Shown: one piece after another, positions 46,904-57,011 of the stretch
Numbering within the stretch: the first letter of the stretch is position 1
Layout of the letters: every line of letters begins with the position of its first letter
The notes under the pieces: generated by a model
What the model was told of the DNA's origin: nothing
The model's input: only the letters and a program-made list of their open reading frames with translations
Database searches by the model: none
Translations under genes and position numbers: made by a program
DNA from: Dokdonella_A sp963758365
GTDB lineage: Bacteria > Pseudomonadota > Gammaproteobacteria > Xanthomonadales > Rhodanobacteraceae
Assembly: GCA_963758365.1 (NCBI GenBank)
Contig: CAVWVB010000001.1
Span: 1,302,001-1,366,000 of the forward strand
DNA length: 64,000 nt
Reading direction: 5' to 3'

Positions 46904-47965
46904 ATGCGTATCGGTGTGCCTTCGGAAACCAAGACCCTCGAGGGGCGCGTCGCCCTAGTTCCCGCCGCCTGCGCCGATCTGGTAAGGCGTGGCCACGAAG
47001 TCTTCGTGCAGGCCGGAGCGGGAACGAAGAGCGGTTTCAGCGACGAGGACTATGCGCGCATCGGCGTAACCCTGATGCCTACTGCGAAGAAGCTCTACGA
47101 AGCCGGTGAACTCATCGTCAAGGTCAAGGAGCCGATTGCGGGCGACCTCAAGCTGTTGCGCAAGGAGCACGTCTTGTTCTGCTACCTGCATCTGGCCGCC
47201 GAACCGAAGCTTACGCAGCGTCTGCTCGACATCGGACTGACCGGGATCGCATTCGAGAGCGTGCAGGATGCCGAGGGCACGTTGCCGCTGCTCGCTCCGA
47301 TGTCAATCATCGCCGGTCGCATCGCGACGCAGATCGGCACACACCTGCTGCACCAGCCGGCGGGCGGCAAGGGCAAGTTGCTCGGCGGCCTGCCTTCGAC
47401 GGAGCGCGGCAAGGTCGTCGTACTCGGCGCGGGCGCGGCCGGAGGAAACTCGGCCGCGCTGGCAGCCGCGATGGGGTCGAACGTGATCGTGTTCGACAAG
47501 CGACCCGATAGGCTGGGCCAGATGATGGCCCTCGGCAGCAATGTGACCGCACTGTATCCCTACGAGGAGTATGTTGCCCGCGAGGTGCGTGACGCGGATC
47601 TGGTGATAGGTGCGGTGCTGATTCCGAGCGCGAAGGCGCCGCACGTCGTGACCCGCGCGATGGTCAAGGCGATGGAGCCGGGCTCGGTACTGGTCGACAT
47701 CTCGATCGACCAGGGCGGCTGCTTCGAGACCTCGAAGCCGACCACGTATGCGCACCCGACCTATCTGGTCGACGGGGTGACCCATTTCTGCGTGACCAAC
47801 ATGCCAGGCGCGGTGCCGCAGACCTCTTCGCAGGCGATCTGCGCGGCAATCCTGCCCTATGTGCAGCGGCTCGCGGCGGGCCGGGCCTGGCGCAAGTTCG
47901 AACCGCTCAAGAGTGGCATCAATGTCGAGAACGGCAAGGTCGTGCATCCGGCGCTGCTCGGCTGA
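46904..47965 (+). CDS. ald: Alanine dehydrogenase
   Basis: 353 residues, somewhat short of the roughly 370 usual but with all key parts. The start MRIGVPSETKTLEGRVALVP, the pyruvate-contacting SDEDYARIG region, the Rossmann motif VVLGAGAAGGNSA, the IPSAKAPHVVT segment and the STDQGG-like SIDQGGCFETS. It interconverts alanine and pyruvate with NAD. The ATG at 46904 has GAGGAT upstream. Confidence 0.95.
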   Translation: MRIGVPSETKTLEGRVALVPAACADLVRRGHEVFVQAGAGTKSGFSDEDYARIGVTLMPTAKKLYEAGELIVKVKEPIAGDLKLLRKEHVLFCYLHLAAEPKLTQRLLDIGLTGIAFESVQDAEGTLPLLAPMSIIAGRIATQIGTHLLHQPAGGKGKLLGGLPSTERGKVVVLGAGAAGGNSAALAAAMGSNVIVFDKRPDRLGQMMALGSNVTALYPYEEYVAREVRDADLVIGAVLIPSAKAPHVVTRAMVKAMEPGSVLVDISIDQGGCFETSKPTTYAHPTYLVDGVTHFCVTNMPGAVPQTSSQAICAAILPYVQRLAAGRAWRKFEPLKSGINVENGKVVHPALLG

Positions 47966-48092
47966 TCGTCGCCCATGGCGGGCAAAAGCGCGATCGCGTG
48001 GACTCTGGACGAATCCGTCCGTACATGCACCTTTTGAGCAGAATTATTCGTAAACAATAGCTTGCGATCGCACTCTCAGGTAAATTATCACG

Positions 48093-50423
48093 GTGGCGCG
48101 CCCCCAGAAAGCGGCAAAGACGGCTCCCCGGCTCGACGAGCACTGGCACAAGCGCCTGCGCGAGGCGGGCTTCCTGCTGCTGCTGCCGCTCGCGATCTAC
48201 CTGTTCGCCTGCCTGTTCAGCTATGACGCGACGGACCCCGGATGGTCTCATGCCGGTGATCCGGCGCGAGGAATCCACAATTTTGGCGGCGCGTTTGGCG
48301 CCTGGATCGCCGACCTTACGTTCTATCTGGTCGGCATCGTCGCGTACGCGCTGCCGATCCTGCTGCTGGTCGTGGGCACTGTCGTACTGCGCGGCACGAT
48401 GATCGAGGAGCGATCGCCGCTCGAACCGACCTTGCGCCTGGTCGGATTCGTGGCCTTTTTTTTCGCTGCGCCGGGACTTGCATTTCTGCACGGCAATGGT
48501 CCGACGATGCTTCCTGCGGGCGAGGGTGGCCTGCTCGGCCATCTCGTGGGCGACGCCCTGATGCACAGTTTCGGACCGCTCGGCGCGGGCCTGTTCCTGC
48601 TCGCGCTCGTTCTGGTTGCGATCACCCTCGCTACCGGACTTTCCTGGTTCAGACTGATGGACGGGATCGGCCGATTCCTGCTTGGCGCGGGGGCCGGCGT
48701 CGCCGGCAAGCTGCGCCGTGCCGACGACTGGAATGCCGCGCGCGGCGCGCGCGCCGAGCGCGAGGTCGTGCGCAAGATCGAGACCGTGCGGCAGGCCAAG
48801 CGCGAACCGATCAAGATCGAGCCGACCATCGCGCCGATCGAGAAGAGCGATCGCGCGCGACGCGAAACGCAGATCCCGTTGTTTGCGGGTGCCGCCCACG
48901 AAGGCGAGCTTCCGCCGCTGTCGCTGCTCGATGAACCCAGACCGCAGGTCAAGGGATACTCCGAGGACACGCTGGAAGCACTCTCGCGTCAGGTCGAGTT
49001 CAAGCTCAAGGATTTCCGCATCGACGCGCAGGTGGTCAGCGCCCATCCGGGTCCGGTGATCACACGCTTCGAGATGCAGCCCGCTCCAGGCGTCAAGGGC
49101 AGCCAGATTTCGAGCCTCGACAAGGACATCGCACGCGGACTCTCGGTCGTCAGCGTACGCGTGGTCGACGTGATTCCGGGCAAATCGGTGATCGGCCTCG
49201 AGATACCGAACAGCAACCGGGAAATCGTCTACCTCTCGGAGATTCTGAGTTCAGGTCGCTACGATGCGTTGAAGTCGCCTCTCGCACTCGCGCTCGGCAA
49301 GGACATCGGCGGCGCACCGGTTGTCGTGGACCTGCAGAAGATGCCGCATCTGCTGGTCGCCGGCACGACAGGATCGGGCAAGTCGGTCGCGCTCAATGCA
49401 ATGGTCCTGAGCCTTCTCTACAAGGCCAGCGCGCGTGACGTGCGCATGATCATGATCGACCCGAAGATGCTCGAACTGTCCGTCTATCAGGGGATCCCGC
49501 ACCTGCTGGCGCCGGTCGTGACCGACATGAAGGAGGCCGCCAATGCGCTGCGCTGGTGCGTCGCCGAGATGGAGCGTCGCTACAAGGTGATGGCCGCGGT
49601 GGGTGTGCGCAATCTCGCCGGCTTCAACAAGAAGATCAGGGACGCGGACGACGCCGGACATCCGCTGCTCGATCCGCTGTTCCGTCCCGATGCCTCGCAG
49701 CCCTCGCGGACCGCCGAGGCGCTGCAGCCGCTGCCCTACGTCGTAGTGATCATCGACGAGTTCGCCGACATGATGATGATCGTCGGCAAGAAGGTCGAAG
49801 AGCTGATCGCGCGCCTCGCCCAGAAGGCGCGCGCGGCCGGCGTGCACCTGATCCTCGCGACGCAGCGGCCGTCGGTCGACGTGATCACGGGCCTGATCAA
49901 GGCGAATATTCCGACCCGCATCGCGTTCCAGGTGTCCTCGAAGATCGATTCGCGGACGATTCTCGATCAATCAGGCGCCGAAACCCTGCTCGGTCACGGC
50001 GACATGCTGTACCTGCCACCGGGTACTGCGGCGCCCGAGCGCGTGCACGGTGCATTTGTCGACGATCATGAAGTGCACAAGGTGGTCAACTGGCTGCGGG
50101 CCCAGGGAGAGCCGGAGTACGTCGATGGCGTGCTCGAGGAAGTGCAGTCGCTCGGCAACGGCAAGGTGATTGGTGATTCGGGGCTTCCGGAGGATGCGCT
50201 CGGCAGCATCGGCACGGGCGACTACGACGAACTCTATGACGAGGCCGTGCGCATAGTCACCGAATCCAGGCGCGCATCGATCTCCGGTGTGCAGAGACGG
50301 CTGAAAATCGGCTACAACCGCGCAGCGCGTCTGATCGAAGTGATGGAGCAGGAAGGTATCGTCACGCCGCCGGAGACAAACGGCAACCGGACCGTACTCG
50401 CGCCCCCGCCTCCCGCTCCGTGA
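48093..50423 (+). CDS. ftsK: DNA translocase FtsK
   Basis: 776 residues. Four hydrophobic segments in the N-terminal third, a short linker, then the motor with Walker A AGTTGSGKSVALNA, Walker B VVIIDEFADMMM and a C-terminal gamma winged helix (SRRASISGVQRRLKIGYNRAARLIE) that reads KOPS. It anchors at the septum and pumps DNA toward dif for XerCD resolution. The GTG at 48093 is the best start; its ribosome-binding site is weak and distant. Confidence 0.96.
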   Translation: MARPQKAAKTAPRLDEHWHKRLREAGFLLLLPLAIYLFACLFSYDATDPGWSHAGDPARGIHNFGGAFGAWIADLTFYLVGIVAYALPILLLVVGTVVLRGTMIEERSPLEPTLRLVGFVAFFFAAPGLAFLHGNGPTMLPAGEGGLLGHLVGDALMHSFGPLGAGLFLLALVLVAITLATGLSWFRLMDGIGRFLLGAGAGVAGKLRRADDWNAARGARAEREVVRKIETVRQAKREPIKIEPTIAPIEKSDRARRETQIPLFAGAAHEGELPPLSLLDEPRPQVKGYSEDTLEALSRQVEFKLKDFRIDAQVVSAHPGPVITRFEMQPAPGVKGSQISSLDKDIARGLSVVSVRVVDVIPGKSVIGLEIPNSNREIVYLSEILSSGRYDALKSPLALALGKDIGGAPVVVDLQKMPHLLVAGTTGSGKSVALNAMVLSLLYKASARDVRMIMIDPKMLELSVYQGIPHLLAPVVTDMKEAANALRWCVAEMERRYKVMAAVGVRNLAGFNKKIRDADDAGHPLLDPLFRPDASQPSRTAEALQPLPYVVVIIDEFADMMMIVGKKVEELIARLAQKARAAGVHLILATQRPSVDVITGLIKANIPTRIAFQVSSKIDSRTILDQSGAETLLGHGDMLYLPPGTAAPERVHGAFVDDHEVHKVVNWLRAQGEPEYVDGVLEEVQSLGNGKVIGDSGLPEDALGSIGTGDYDELYDEAVRIVTESRRASISGVQRRLKIGYNRAARLIEVMEQEGIVTPPETNGNRTVLAPPPPAP

Positions 50424-50580
50424 TCGACCGGCCGCTGCCGACGGATCGCCGCCGAAGCTGCAGTACGGACCGGACAGGGTCCGCGTGCGGCCTCGTCCGA
50501 CGCGCGTTCATGTTGCCTCATGCACAGTGTCCTCTTTGCGGCTGCGCGACTCGCGCGGTCTCCGGCTTCGAGGAGGAATC

Positions 50581-51003
50581 ATGAAGACAGTCAAAGACGT
50601 GATGACGAGTGACGTACGCCTGGTGCAGCCCCACCAGACCCTCCGCGATGCAGCGCAGCTGATGGCAAGGGCGGACGTCGGCAGTCTGCCCGTGAGCGAC
50701 AACGACCGCCTGGTCGGCATGCTGACCGATCGCGACATGGTCCTGCGCGGCATCGGCCGTGGACTCGGCGTCGATACGCCGGTCGGCGAAGTCATGACGA
50801 CGACGATCAAATATTGCCATGACGACGAGGATGTTGCGGACGTCGCGCGCAACATGGCGGAACTGGGCGTGCGCCGGCTGCCGGTGCTCAACCGCGAGAA
50901 GCGTCTGGTCGGTATTGTCGCGCTCAGCAACATCGCGCAGTCGGGCAACCCGAAGGCGTCCGAGTCGCTGCTCGATGGCGTCGCCCAGCCTCACCGGGGC
51001 TGA
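50581..51003 (+). CDS. Two-CBS-domain protein
   Basis: 140 residues forming one CBS pair: VKDVMTSDVRLVQPHQTLRD and VGEVMTTTIKYCHDDEDVAD start the two repeats. CBS pairs bind adenosyl nucleotides and sense energy state; a free-standing pair usually regulates another protein. The ATG at 50581 follows GAGGAGGAATC, a strong ribosome-binding site, so the in-frame ATG at 50485 is rejected. It sits between ftsK and lolA. Confidence 0.85.
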   Translation: MKTVKDVMTSDVRLVQPHQTLRDAAQLMARADVGSLPVSDNDRLVGMLTDRDMVLRGIGRGLGVDTPVGEVMTTTIKYCHDDEDVADVARNMAELGVRRLPVLNREKRLVGIVALSNIAQSGNPKASESLLDGVAQPHRG

Positions 51004-51051
51004 CTCCGCCGTACACTGGCCATTCCGCGCCCCCTCTCACGCTGCAATTCC

Positions 51052-51702
51052 ATGCGCCTGTTGCTCGGATCGATCATGCTGCTGGTTTCCGGTCTCGCCC
51101 ATGCGAACGGAGAAGCCCGTGCGCGACTGCAGGCATTCTCCGCAGGGCTCGAGTCGGTTCGCGCGGACTTCACCCAGGTCGTGGCCGATGCGGGCGGTAA
51201 TCGCGGCGAGGAATCGCGCGGCATGCTCGCGCTCAGGGCTCCTCGCCAGTTCCGCTGGGAGACGAAAACGCCTTACCAGCAAACCATCGTGGCGGACGGG
51301 TCGCGTGTGTGGATCTACGAACCCGACCTCGAGCAGGTTTCGGTGCGCAGCCAGAGCGCCGCCGAAGCGCACAGCCCGTTGACGGTGCTGACCGACCTCG
51401 GTCAGCTCGACCGTCAGTTCGTATCGGTCGAAACAGGTCAGCACGACGGACTGGCGTGGCTCAGGTTGACCTCGAAGGCGCCGGACCCTGACTTCGAATA
51501 CGCGGAACTCGGCTTTGACGCGCACACCCTGCAGCGCATGCTGTTCAAGGACCAGCTCGGAAATCTCACCGAGATCCGCTTCAGCGACTGGAAGCGCAAT
51601 CCGCCTCTGCCTGCCGGCACGTTCACCTTCGTGCCGCCCAAGGGTGTCGACGTCGTGGGTGACGCGGGGCCCGACGCACAGGCGTATCCGATCAGGGATT
51701 GA
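51052..51702 (+). CDS. lolA: Outer-membrane lipoprotein carrier protein LolA
   Basis: 216 residues. Signal peptide MRLLLGSIMLLVSGLAHA, then FSAGLESVRADFTQVV, RGMLALRAPRQFRWETKTPYQQTIVADGSR and WIYEPDLEQV, which are standard LolA features. LolA ferries lipoproteins through the periplasm from LolCDE to LolB. In Xanthomonas rarA often follows; here a regulator gene does. Confidence 0.95.
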   Translation: MRLLLGSIMLLVSGLAHANGEARARLQAFSAGLESVRADFTQVVADAGGNRGEESRGMLALRAPRQFRWETKTPYQQTIVADGSRVWIYEPDLEQVSVRSQSAAEAHSPLTVLTDLGQLDRQFVSVETGQHDGLAWLRLTSKAPDPDFEYAELGFDAHTLQRMLFKDQLGNLTEIRFSDWKRNPPLPAGTFTFVPPKGVDVVGDAGPDAQAYPIRD

Positions 51703-52087
51703 GTAGCGGGCGCCGTGCCGTCTGTGCTCGCACTCGATGGTTGAGGAGGGTCACTGATTTGCGGTGCGGCGAAGCGGAATGATCCTTTGCGCATCGCGCC
51801 GGGCTGTCGAATTGCCCGATCTCGCGTTCAGGCCGCGCGCAAGCTTCACTGGATTGGGTCCGCCGCGCCTTGCGCAGTCCGCGCAGGAGGGGCCAGCCAG
51901 TCGCGAATGCGAGCAGGACCGGGACGTGCCGCTCTGTACCTGGCCTGCGCGTGACCCATCGACGGGAGCGCGCTCGCGGCAGGCTCCGCGCACGGGATTC
52001 CGCCACCAATATCCATGCAAGCGCGGCATGCCGGCGGTCGGTTGCGCTGCCGATGCGTTCGACAAGCGAAACGCGGTAGGCTGCGCC
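51703..52087. other. Intergenic region without a recognised gene
   Basis: Open frames on both strands are low-complexity and lack motifs or ribosome-binding sites. The region must contain the promoter of the CadC-like regulator. I see no tRNA, repeat or clear terminator. Confidence 0.45.
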
Positions 52088-54496
52088 ATGACTCGCAGCA
52101 GCTCGGTTTTTGGCGACCTTCGCATCGATGCCGCAACGCGTGAACTCTGGCGAGCGGGCCGCCTTGTCGTGCTGCCACCGCAAGTGTTCGACTGCATCGC
52201 GTATCTCGTGGAGCATCGCGATCGTGCGGTCGGTCGCGATGAACTGGTCGCCGCGGTCTGGGGCAAGACCGAAGTCAGCGATACGCTCGTCGGCCAGACC
52301 GTGATGCGCATTCGCCGCGAACTCGGCGACGACGCCAAGGGCCAGCGCATCGTTCGCACGATCCCGCGCTTCGGCTATCGGTGGGTCGCGGACGGGACTG
52401 TCGGCGCGCCGCACGACCGCGATGCGGCGCAATCCATCGCGGCACCGCACGCGTCGCGGTCGGACATCGCCGCGCCGGCAGGAGCAGACGCGGGCGCTCC
52501 CGCTCCTGGCTACGAGGCGCATCGCGCGCGGCGGTCCTATCGCAACCGATGGTTGGCCGCCTGCGTGGTGCTCGCGATCGTTCTCGGCGGAGTCGCATAT
52601 GACCTTGTCCGTACGCGCGTGCAGGTTCCCGCGGGGACCACGGCGCTGCCCGCGGCCCGCGCGGCGGCCGTCGTGCTGGCGACGCTCGACACCGGCATGG
52701 CAGTGGATTCGAGCTGGTTGCGCTTTGGCGTGATGGAGGTCGTCGCGAGCCGCCTTCGCAGTGCCGGCGTTCCGACGGCGCCGAGCGAAAGCGTCGTTGC
52801 GCTACTCAACATGTCCTCCGACCAGCGTCCTGCGGCACTGCGTCGCGCCGGCGAATTCGGCCTGCTCGTGCGGCCACGCGTATCGATGGCCGGCGCCGAC
52901 TGGCAGGTGCATCTCGACGCCGACGACGGCGCCGGAATCCACACCACGGTCGATGCGCACGCGCGGTCGGCGACGGAAGCGTCAAGGCTTGCGACCGACA
53001 AGCTGCTCGTTGTTCTCGGGCATGCCGCGCCGACGCTGCGCGGCGAGGCCGAACCCTATGCCGACCTGGTGAAGCGCATCGATGCCGCGGTGCTGGCCGA
53101 CGATCCGGGCGCCGCTCTCGCATTGATCGACAGCGCGACCGCCGCGCAGCGCGAGTCACCCCAGCTTCGATTGCGCCTGGCCAAGATCGACTTCCGCAGT
53201 GGCCGCACCGAAGCCGCGCGCGCGCGGCTCGCTTCGCTGCTTGAGCGGGCTCCTGCGAGTACCGATGCGGTCCTGCGCGCGGAGATCCTCAATGGACTCG
53301 GCGCGGTCGCAATCCGCTCCGACGATCCCGCACTGGCCGAATCCTATTTTGCGCAGGCGGTTGCGTTGCTCGAGACGCAGAACGTGCCAGCGCAGCTCGG
53401 CGAGGCCTACCTCGGCCGCGCAGCCGCTGCCGCCGAACAGCGCCACGTCGAGGCGGCGCTCGCCGACTATGCACGCGCACGCGTCGCGATGCGGCAGGCC
53501 AACGATACGCTCGCGTTGCTGCGCGTCTCGGCGAACGAGGGATTCCTCGATCTGGACCAGGGCCGACCGGCACAGGCATTGCCGCAACTGGTCGCGGCGA
53601 GCAAGGGATTCGAACAGTGGGGCGCGATCAACGAGGCGATCTTCACGCTGGTCGGACAGGTCGCGGCGCAACGTGCCCTGCTGCGCACCGATGAGGCTCT
53701 GGCGGCCGCGGATGCGGCAGAACGTCTCGCGCCACGCATCGAGAGTCGCGGTACGCTCGATGCGCTTGCACTCGCGCGCGCCCGCGCGCTGGCGGGAGCC
53801 GGCCGCGACCGGGAAGCGCGGGATCTGCTCGGCCAGGTCCGTGACGGATCGCCGCCGCCGGATCGAGCGACCGATGCGGCAGCGGCGGTGCAGCTTGCGC
53901 ACATCGCGCTGGACACCGGGCACGCCGACGCGGCGCTGCAGCTTCTCGCACCTGCAGCGGACGCGCTCCGGGAGCCGGGCTACGTGACAGAGCGCGCCGA
54001 GGCGGCCTGGATCGGCGTGCTTGCGCAGACGCGATTGCGTGACGCAGCTGCGGCGAAGAGTGCGCTGGATAAGTTCGAGTCCTGGGCGGCACGCGACGAA
54101 GACCGCCACGCGCGCCTGTTGGTTCAGCTCGCCCGCGCGCAATATGACTGGCGCTTCGGAACCGGCGACTGGCACGCGACGTTCGACAAGGCGATCCTCG
54201 ACGCCGAGGCCGGTGCGGTGCCCGCGGACATCGCGACCGCGGCCGGCGCCTATGCCGACGCGCTCTTGACCGAGGGCGACCTCGACGCGGCAGCAGTCGA
54301 GGTGGGGCGGCTTTCGCGCTGGTCCGAACACGATTTCTCCTGCGCCGTGCTCGAGGCGCGTCTCTACGCGGCCCTCGGTCGCGACGAGGCGCGCCAGGCC
54401 GCGATCGGCCGCGCGCGTTCGCTCGCGGGCGAGCGCACGATTCCGGATGACGCGATCCGCGTCGCGATCTCCACGCGAGAAGCTTCGGCCCGCTGA
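52088..54496 (+). CDS. Membrane-anchored winged-helix regulator with TPR-like C-terminus (CadC-like)
   Basis: 802 residues. Residues ~1-100 are an OmpR/PhoB-type winged helix (LPPQVFDCIAYLVEHRDRAV, TVMRIRRELGDDAKG, RTIPRFGYRWV). A Pro/Ala linker leads to one transmembrane helix (~155-174), then a periplasmic part with an uncharacterised alpha-beta segment and Ala/Leu-rich helical pairs that look like TPR repeats. DNA binding in the cytoplasm with sensing outside is the CadC/ToxR plan. The start at 52088 is the first Met before the winged helix. It lies next to a secreted protein gene it may control; that is inferred from position only. Confidence 0.82.
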   Translation: MTRSSSVFGDLRIDAATRELWRAGRLVVLPPQVFDCIAYLVEHRDRAVGRDELVAAVWGKTEVSDTLVGQTVMRIRRELGDDAKGQRIVRTIPRFGYRWVADGTVGAPHDRDAAQSIAAPHASRSDIAAPAGADAGAPAPGYEAHRARRSYRNRWLAACVVLAIVLGGVAYDLVRTRVQVPAGTTALPAARAAAVVLATLDTGMAVDSSWLRFGVMEVVASRLRSAGVPTAPSESVVALLNMSSDQRPAALRRAGEFGLLVRPRVSMAGADWQVHLDADDGAGIHTTVDAHARSATEASRLATDKLLVVLGHAAPTLRGEAEPYADLVKRIDAAVLADDPGAALALIDSATAAQRESPQLRLRLAKIDFRSGRTEAARARLASLLERAPASTDAVLRAEILNGLGAVAIRSDDPALAESYFAQAVALLETQNVPAQLGEAYLGRAAAAAEQRHVEAALADYARARVAMRQANDTLALLRVSANEGFLDLDQGRPAQALPQLVAASKGFEQWGAINEAIFTLVGQVAAQRALLRTDEALAAADAAERLAPRIESRGTLDALALARARALAGAGRDREARDLLGQVRDGSPPPDRATDAAAAVQLAHIALDTGHADAALQLLAPAADALREPGYVTERAEAAWIGVLAQTRLRDAAAAKSALDKFESWAARDEDRHARLLVQLARAQYDWRFGTGDWHATFDKAILDAEAGAVPADIATAAGAYADALLTEGDLDAAAVEVGRLSRWSEHDFSCAVLEARLYAALGRDEARQAAIGRARSLAGERTIPDDAIRVAISTREASAR

Positions 54497-54692
54497 GCGG
54501 CGCAGCCGATGCGAACCCGGCCGCGCCGGGGCGGCAGCCAAACCGGTCCCGAATCGATCGCGAATCGATCTTGAATGGCCGCCGCGAACGCGGCCGCCCA
54601 TGATGCCGAGCTGGCTTCGCGGCCACGACCGCGGGATATCACCGCGCGCCGCCGCGACGGCCGAACCGACCGATTTTGATGGGAGATGAAGC

Positions 54693-56414
54693 ATGCGTAC
54701 CGTCTTGACCGCCGCGCTCGTGCTGGGCGTGGCGAGCGGCACCGCGACCGCCGGAACATTCACCAGCCTCGACAACGCGCAGAACGGGTTCCTTACCGGC
54801 CTGTCGCGCAATGGCCGCATCGCCTCGGGCGTATACACCTCGTTCGGCCAATACGCAGGCTCGTTCGTCTGGCGCCAGGGCGCGGGCGAGACGGACATTC
54901 CGTTCGGCTCCGCGCTCGGCATGAATTCCTGGGCGCAGCCAATCGTCGGCGCCGACGTCGACACGGACGGCTACATCGTCGCCGCGATGGCCTACTCGGA
55001 CATCGATGTGACGGGCCCGATTCTGATCGGGCCGTATCCGGGTTCGACCACGCTCGACAATTTCTACAGCCAGGCGTATGGCGTTTCCGACGACGGCGTC
55101 GTGGTCGGCCTCGCCTACGACCCATCGCTCAATCCGATCGCCTTCCGCTGGACCGCGCAGGGCGGCATGACCCGGCTCGCGGTCAACCGGCCGACCGCCT
55201 ACTCGCGCGCCAACGGCATCAGCACCGACAGCAGCACGATCTTCGGCTGGAACGACCGCCTCGACGGTTATCGCAGCGGCGTCATCTGGATCGACGGCAA
55301 GCCGATCGAACCGCACAACGACGGCGCCTACGGCGACGCGTTCGGCGCGCCGCCGGGCGAGGCCCTCGCGGCCAATGCGGACGGCAGCGTCGTCGTCGGC
55401 CAGGGCTACTGGGACGATCAGTTCCAGAGCCTCGCGTGGCGCTGGACCGCGGCCACCGACGCGCAGCCGATCGGCATCATTTATCCGCCGGCGCCCGCGC
55501 CGGCGGTCCAGCGCACGCTCGGCAAGCTCGACGCACCGGGTGGCGCATTGGCCGATGCACGTTACAAGCCGTACGGCTTCTTCTCGCCGCCGTCGTCGTA
55601 CGCGCTTGGGGTCAGCAAGGACGGCAATACGATCGTCGGCAACACGAGCGACGGCTTCACCACGGCCGCTTTCATCTGGACCGCAACCGACGGCATGATG
55701 CTGCTTTCGGACTATGCGGCCGCACACGAGATCGTGATCCCGGACGGGTTCTACCTGTATTCGGCGAACGCGATCTCGGCTGACGGCCTGACGCTCGGCG
55801 GCAACGGCATCGACCCGACCGGATCGTTCTTCATACCGTGGATCATCGACCTGCACCCGGCACAGGCGCGCGACACCGTGATAGTCGCGCAGGGTTCGGT
55901 GATCTCGAACGATCTGCCTGATGGCCCGCTGGCCGGTTTCCCGCCCGGCACCGCGGTGTCGATGACGTTCCACGTGACGCCCGACGGCGACGTCCTCGAT
56001 CCCGGACACGACAGCGCGTACCCGCTGGCCGTACACACGTTCAGTCTCGCGGTCAACTATCAGGATCCGGTCGATTTCACACGCTATTCGGCAACCGAAT
56101 ACCTCGATCCGTCGAGTACGCCGCGCCTGCATCTGCTCAACGATGCGCCGCGTGCGGACGGCATTGACATGCCCGCGACACCGACCGCGAGCGCGGGGCA
56201 GGAATTGCAGTTCACCGTCTCCAATCCGGACGGGACGCTGTTCGATTCCGACGCCGCATCGCGCATCAATCGTTCGTTCGGGCCGTCCCGCTTCGACAAC
56301 CGCACCTGGATCGTGCGATCCGGCGCCCAGGCGATGGACATCGCGTTGCAATGGGTGACGGTCAAGGACGACGTCGATTCGATTTTCGGGAACGGATTCG
56401 ACGGCACGCAGTGA
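54693..56414 (+). CDS. Secreted HAF-repeat-like protein
   Basis: 573 residues. Signal peptide MRTVLTAALVLGVASGTATA, then repeated units of the type 'A-x-G-VS-DG-VVVG ... A-F-W-T' (YGVSDDGVVVGLAY, LAANADGSVVVGQG, LGVSKDGNTIVGNT) that suggest a beta-propeller of HAF repeats. A C-terminal beta domain ends DSIFGNGFDGTQ, a tail common on secreted proteins of this bacterial group. Strong ribosome-binding site GGGAGATG. No enzymatic motif is seen. Confidence 0.75.
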   Translation: MRTVLTAALVLGVASGTATAGTFTSLDNAQNGFLTGLSRNGRIASGVYTSFGQYAGSFVWRQGAGETDIPFGSALGMNSWAQPIVGADVDTDGYIVAAMAYSDIDVTGPILIGPYPGSTTLDNFYSQAYGVSDDGVVVGLAYDPSLNPIAFRWTAQGGMTRLAVNRPTAYSRANGISTDSSTIFGWNDRLDGYRSGVIWIDGKPIEPHNDGAYGDAFGAPPGEALAANADGSVVVGQGYWDDQFQSLAWRWTAATDAQPIGIIYPPAPAPAVQRTLGKLDAPGGALADARYKPYGFFSPPSSYALGVSKDGNTIVGNTSDGFTTAAFIWTATDGMMLLSDYAAAHEIVIPDGFYLYSANAISADGLTLGGNGIDPTGSFFIPWIIDLHPAQARDTVIVAQGSVISNDLPDGPLAGFPPGTAVSMTFHVTPDGDVLDPGHDSAYPLAVHTFSLAVNYQDPVDFTRYSATEYLDPSSTPRLHLLNDAPRADGIDMPATPTASAGQELQFTVSNPDGTLFDSDAASRINRSFGPSRFDNRTWIVRSGAQAMDIALQWVTVKDDVDSIFGNGFDGTQ

Positions 56415-56465
56415 CCGCATTGCGGCCCGGCGCGCGCACTGGGGGCGACTCGTGCGCGTGCCTGG

Positions 56466-57011
56466 CTAGACGAGCCAGCCGGCCGGCGCGAACCAGAGGG
56501 ACGCGCCGGCGAGCGTGAACGCGATCAGCGCCGCCGCGAGTACGTCGCTCGGATAGTGCAGGCCGAGCACGACGCGCGACATCGCGACCAGCCCCGCAAA
56601 CGGCACGAGCAAGGGCGCGAGCCACGGAAAATACGTGACCGCAATCAGGGTAAACCCGACCGCATGCAGCGTATGCCCGGATGGAAAGCTGAACTCGTCC
56701 AGAGGCGCGATATGCGCGGTGATATCGGCGTGCATCCGGTAAGGTCGCTGGCGACGCGTCCAGCGCTTGAGAAAGCGATACAGAAAGCCCGAGACGATTC
56801 CGGCACAGGCCATATGCAATGCGGCGCGCTGTCCGCGGAACCCGCCGAGTGCGGCCATCGTCCCGATCAGGCAATACCAGAACGCGCCGTCTCCGAGCCG
56901 GCTGACAATGCGGAACAGCCGGGTCAGCACGTGATGTGCGCCCCAGCGGTTCATCTTCACGCACAGCGCGCGCTCACGGCTTGCGATCTCGAGGCGCCGC
57001 CAGACTGTCAC
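56466..57011 (-). CDS. PAP2-family membrane phosphatase
   Basis: 181 residues. All three PAP2 motifs are present: KRWTRRQRPYR (KX6RP), FSFPSGHTLHA (PSGH) and SRVVLGLHYPSD (SRX5HX3D), among about five hydrophobic helices. The GTG at 57011 has GGAGG six bases upstream and overlaps the glycosyltransferase stop (GTGA), so it is the likely start and is coupled to it. PAP2 enzymes remove phosphate from phosphatidic acid, phosphatidylglycerol phosphate or undecaprenyl diphosphate. Next to a glycosyltransferase and the pst genes, a phosphatidate phosphatase supplying diacylglycerol is plausible. Confidence 0.85.
   Translation of the reverse strand: MTVWRRLEIASRERALCVKMNRWGAHHVLTRLFRIVSRLGDGAFWYCLIGTMAALGGFRGQRAALHMACAGIVSGFLYRFLKRWTRRQRPYRMHADITAHIAPLDEFSFPSGHTLHAVGFTLIAVTYFPWLAPLLVPFAGLVAMSRVVLGLHYPSDVLAAALIAFTLAGASLWFAPAGWLV

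Noticed and set aside
56433..56458. Hairpin CGCGCAC/GTGCGCG as a terminator between convergent genes
   Set aside because: 7-bp arms with a 12-base loop and no T-run; in such GC-rich DNA it may be chance.
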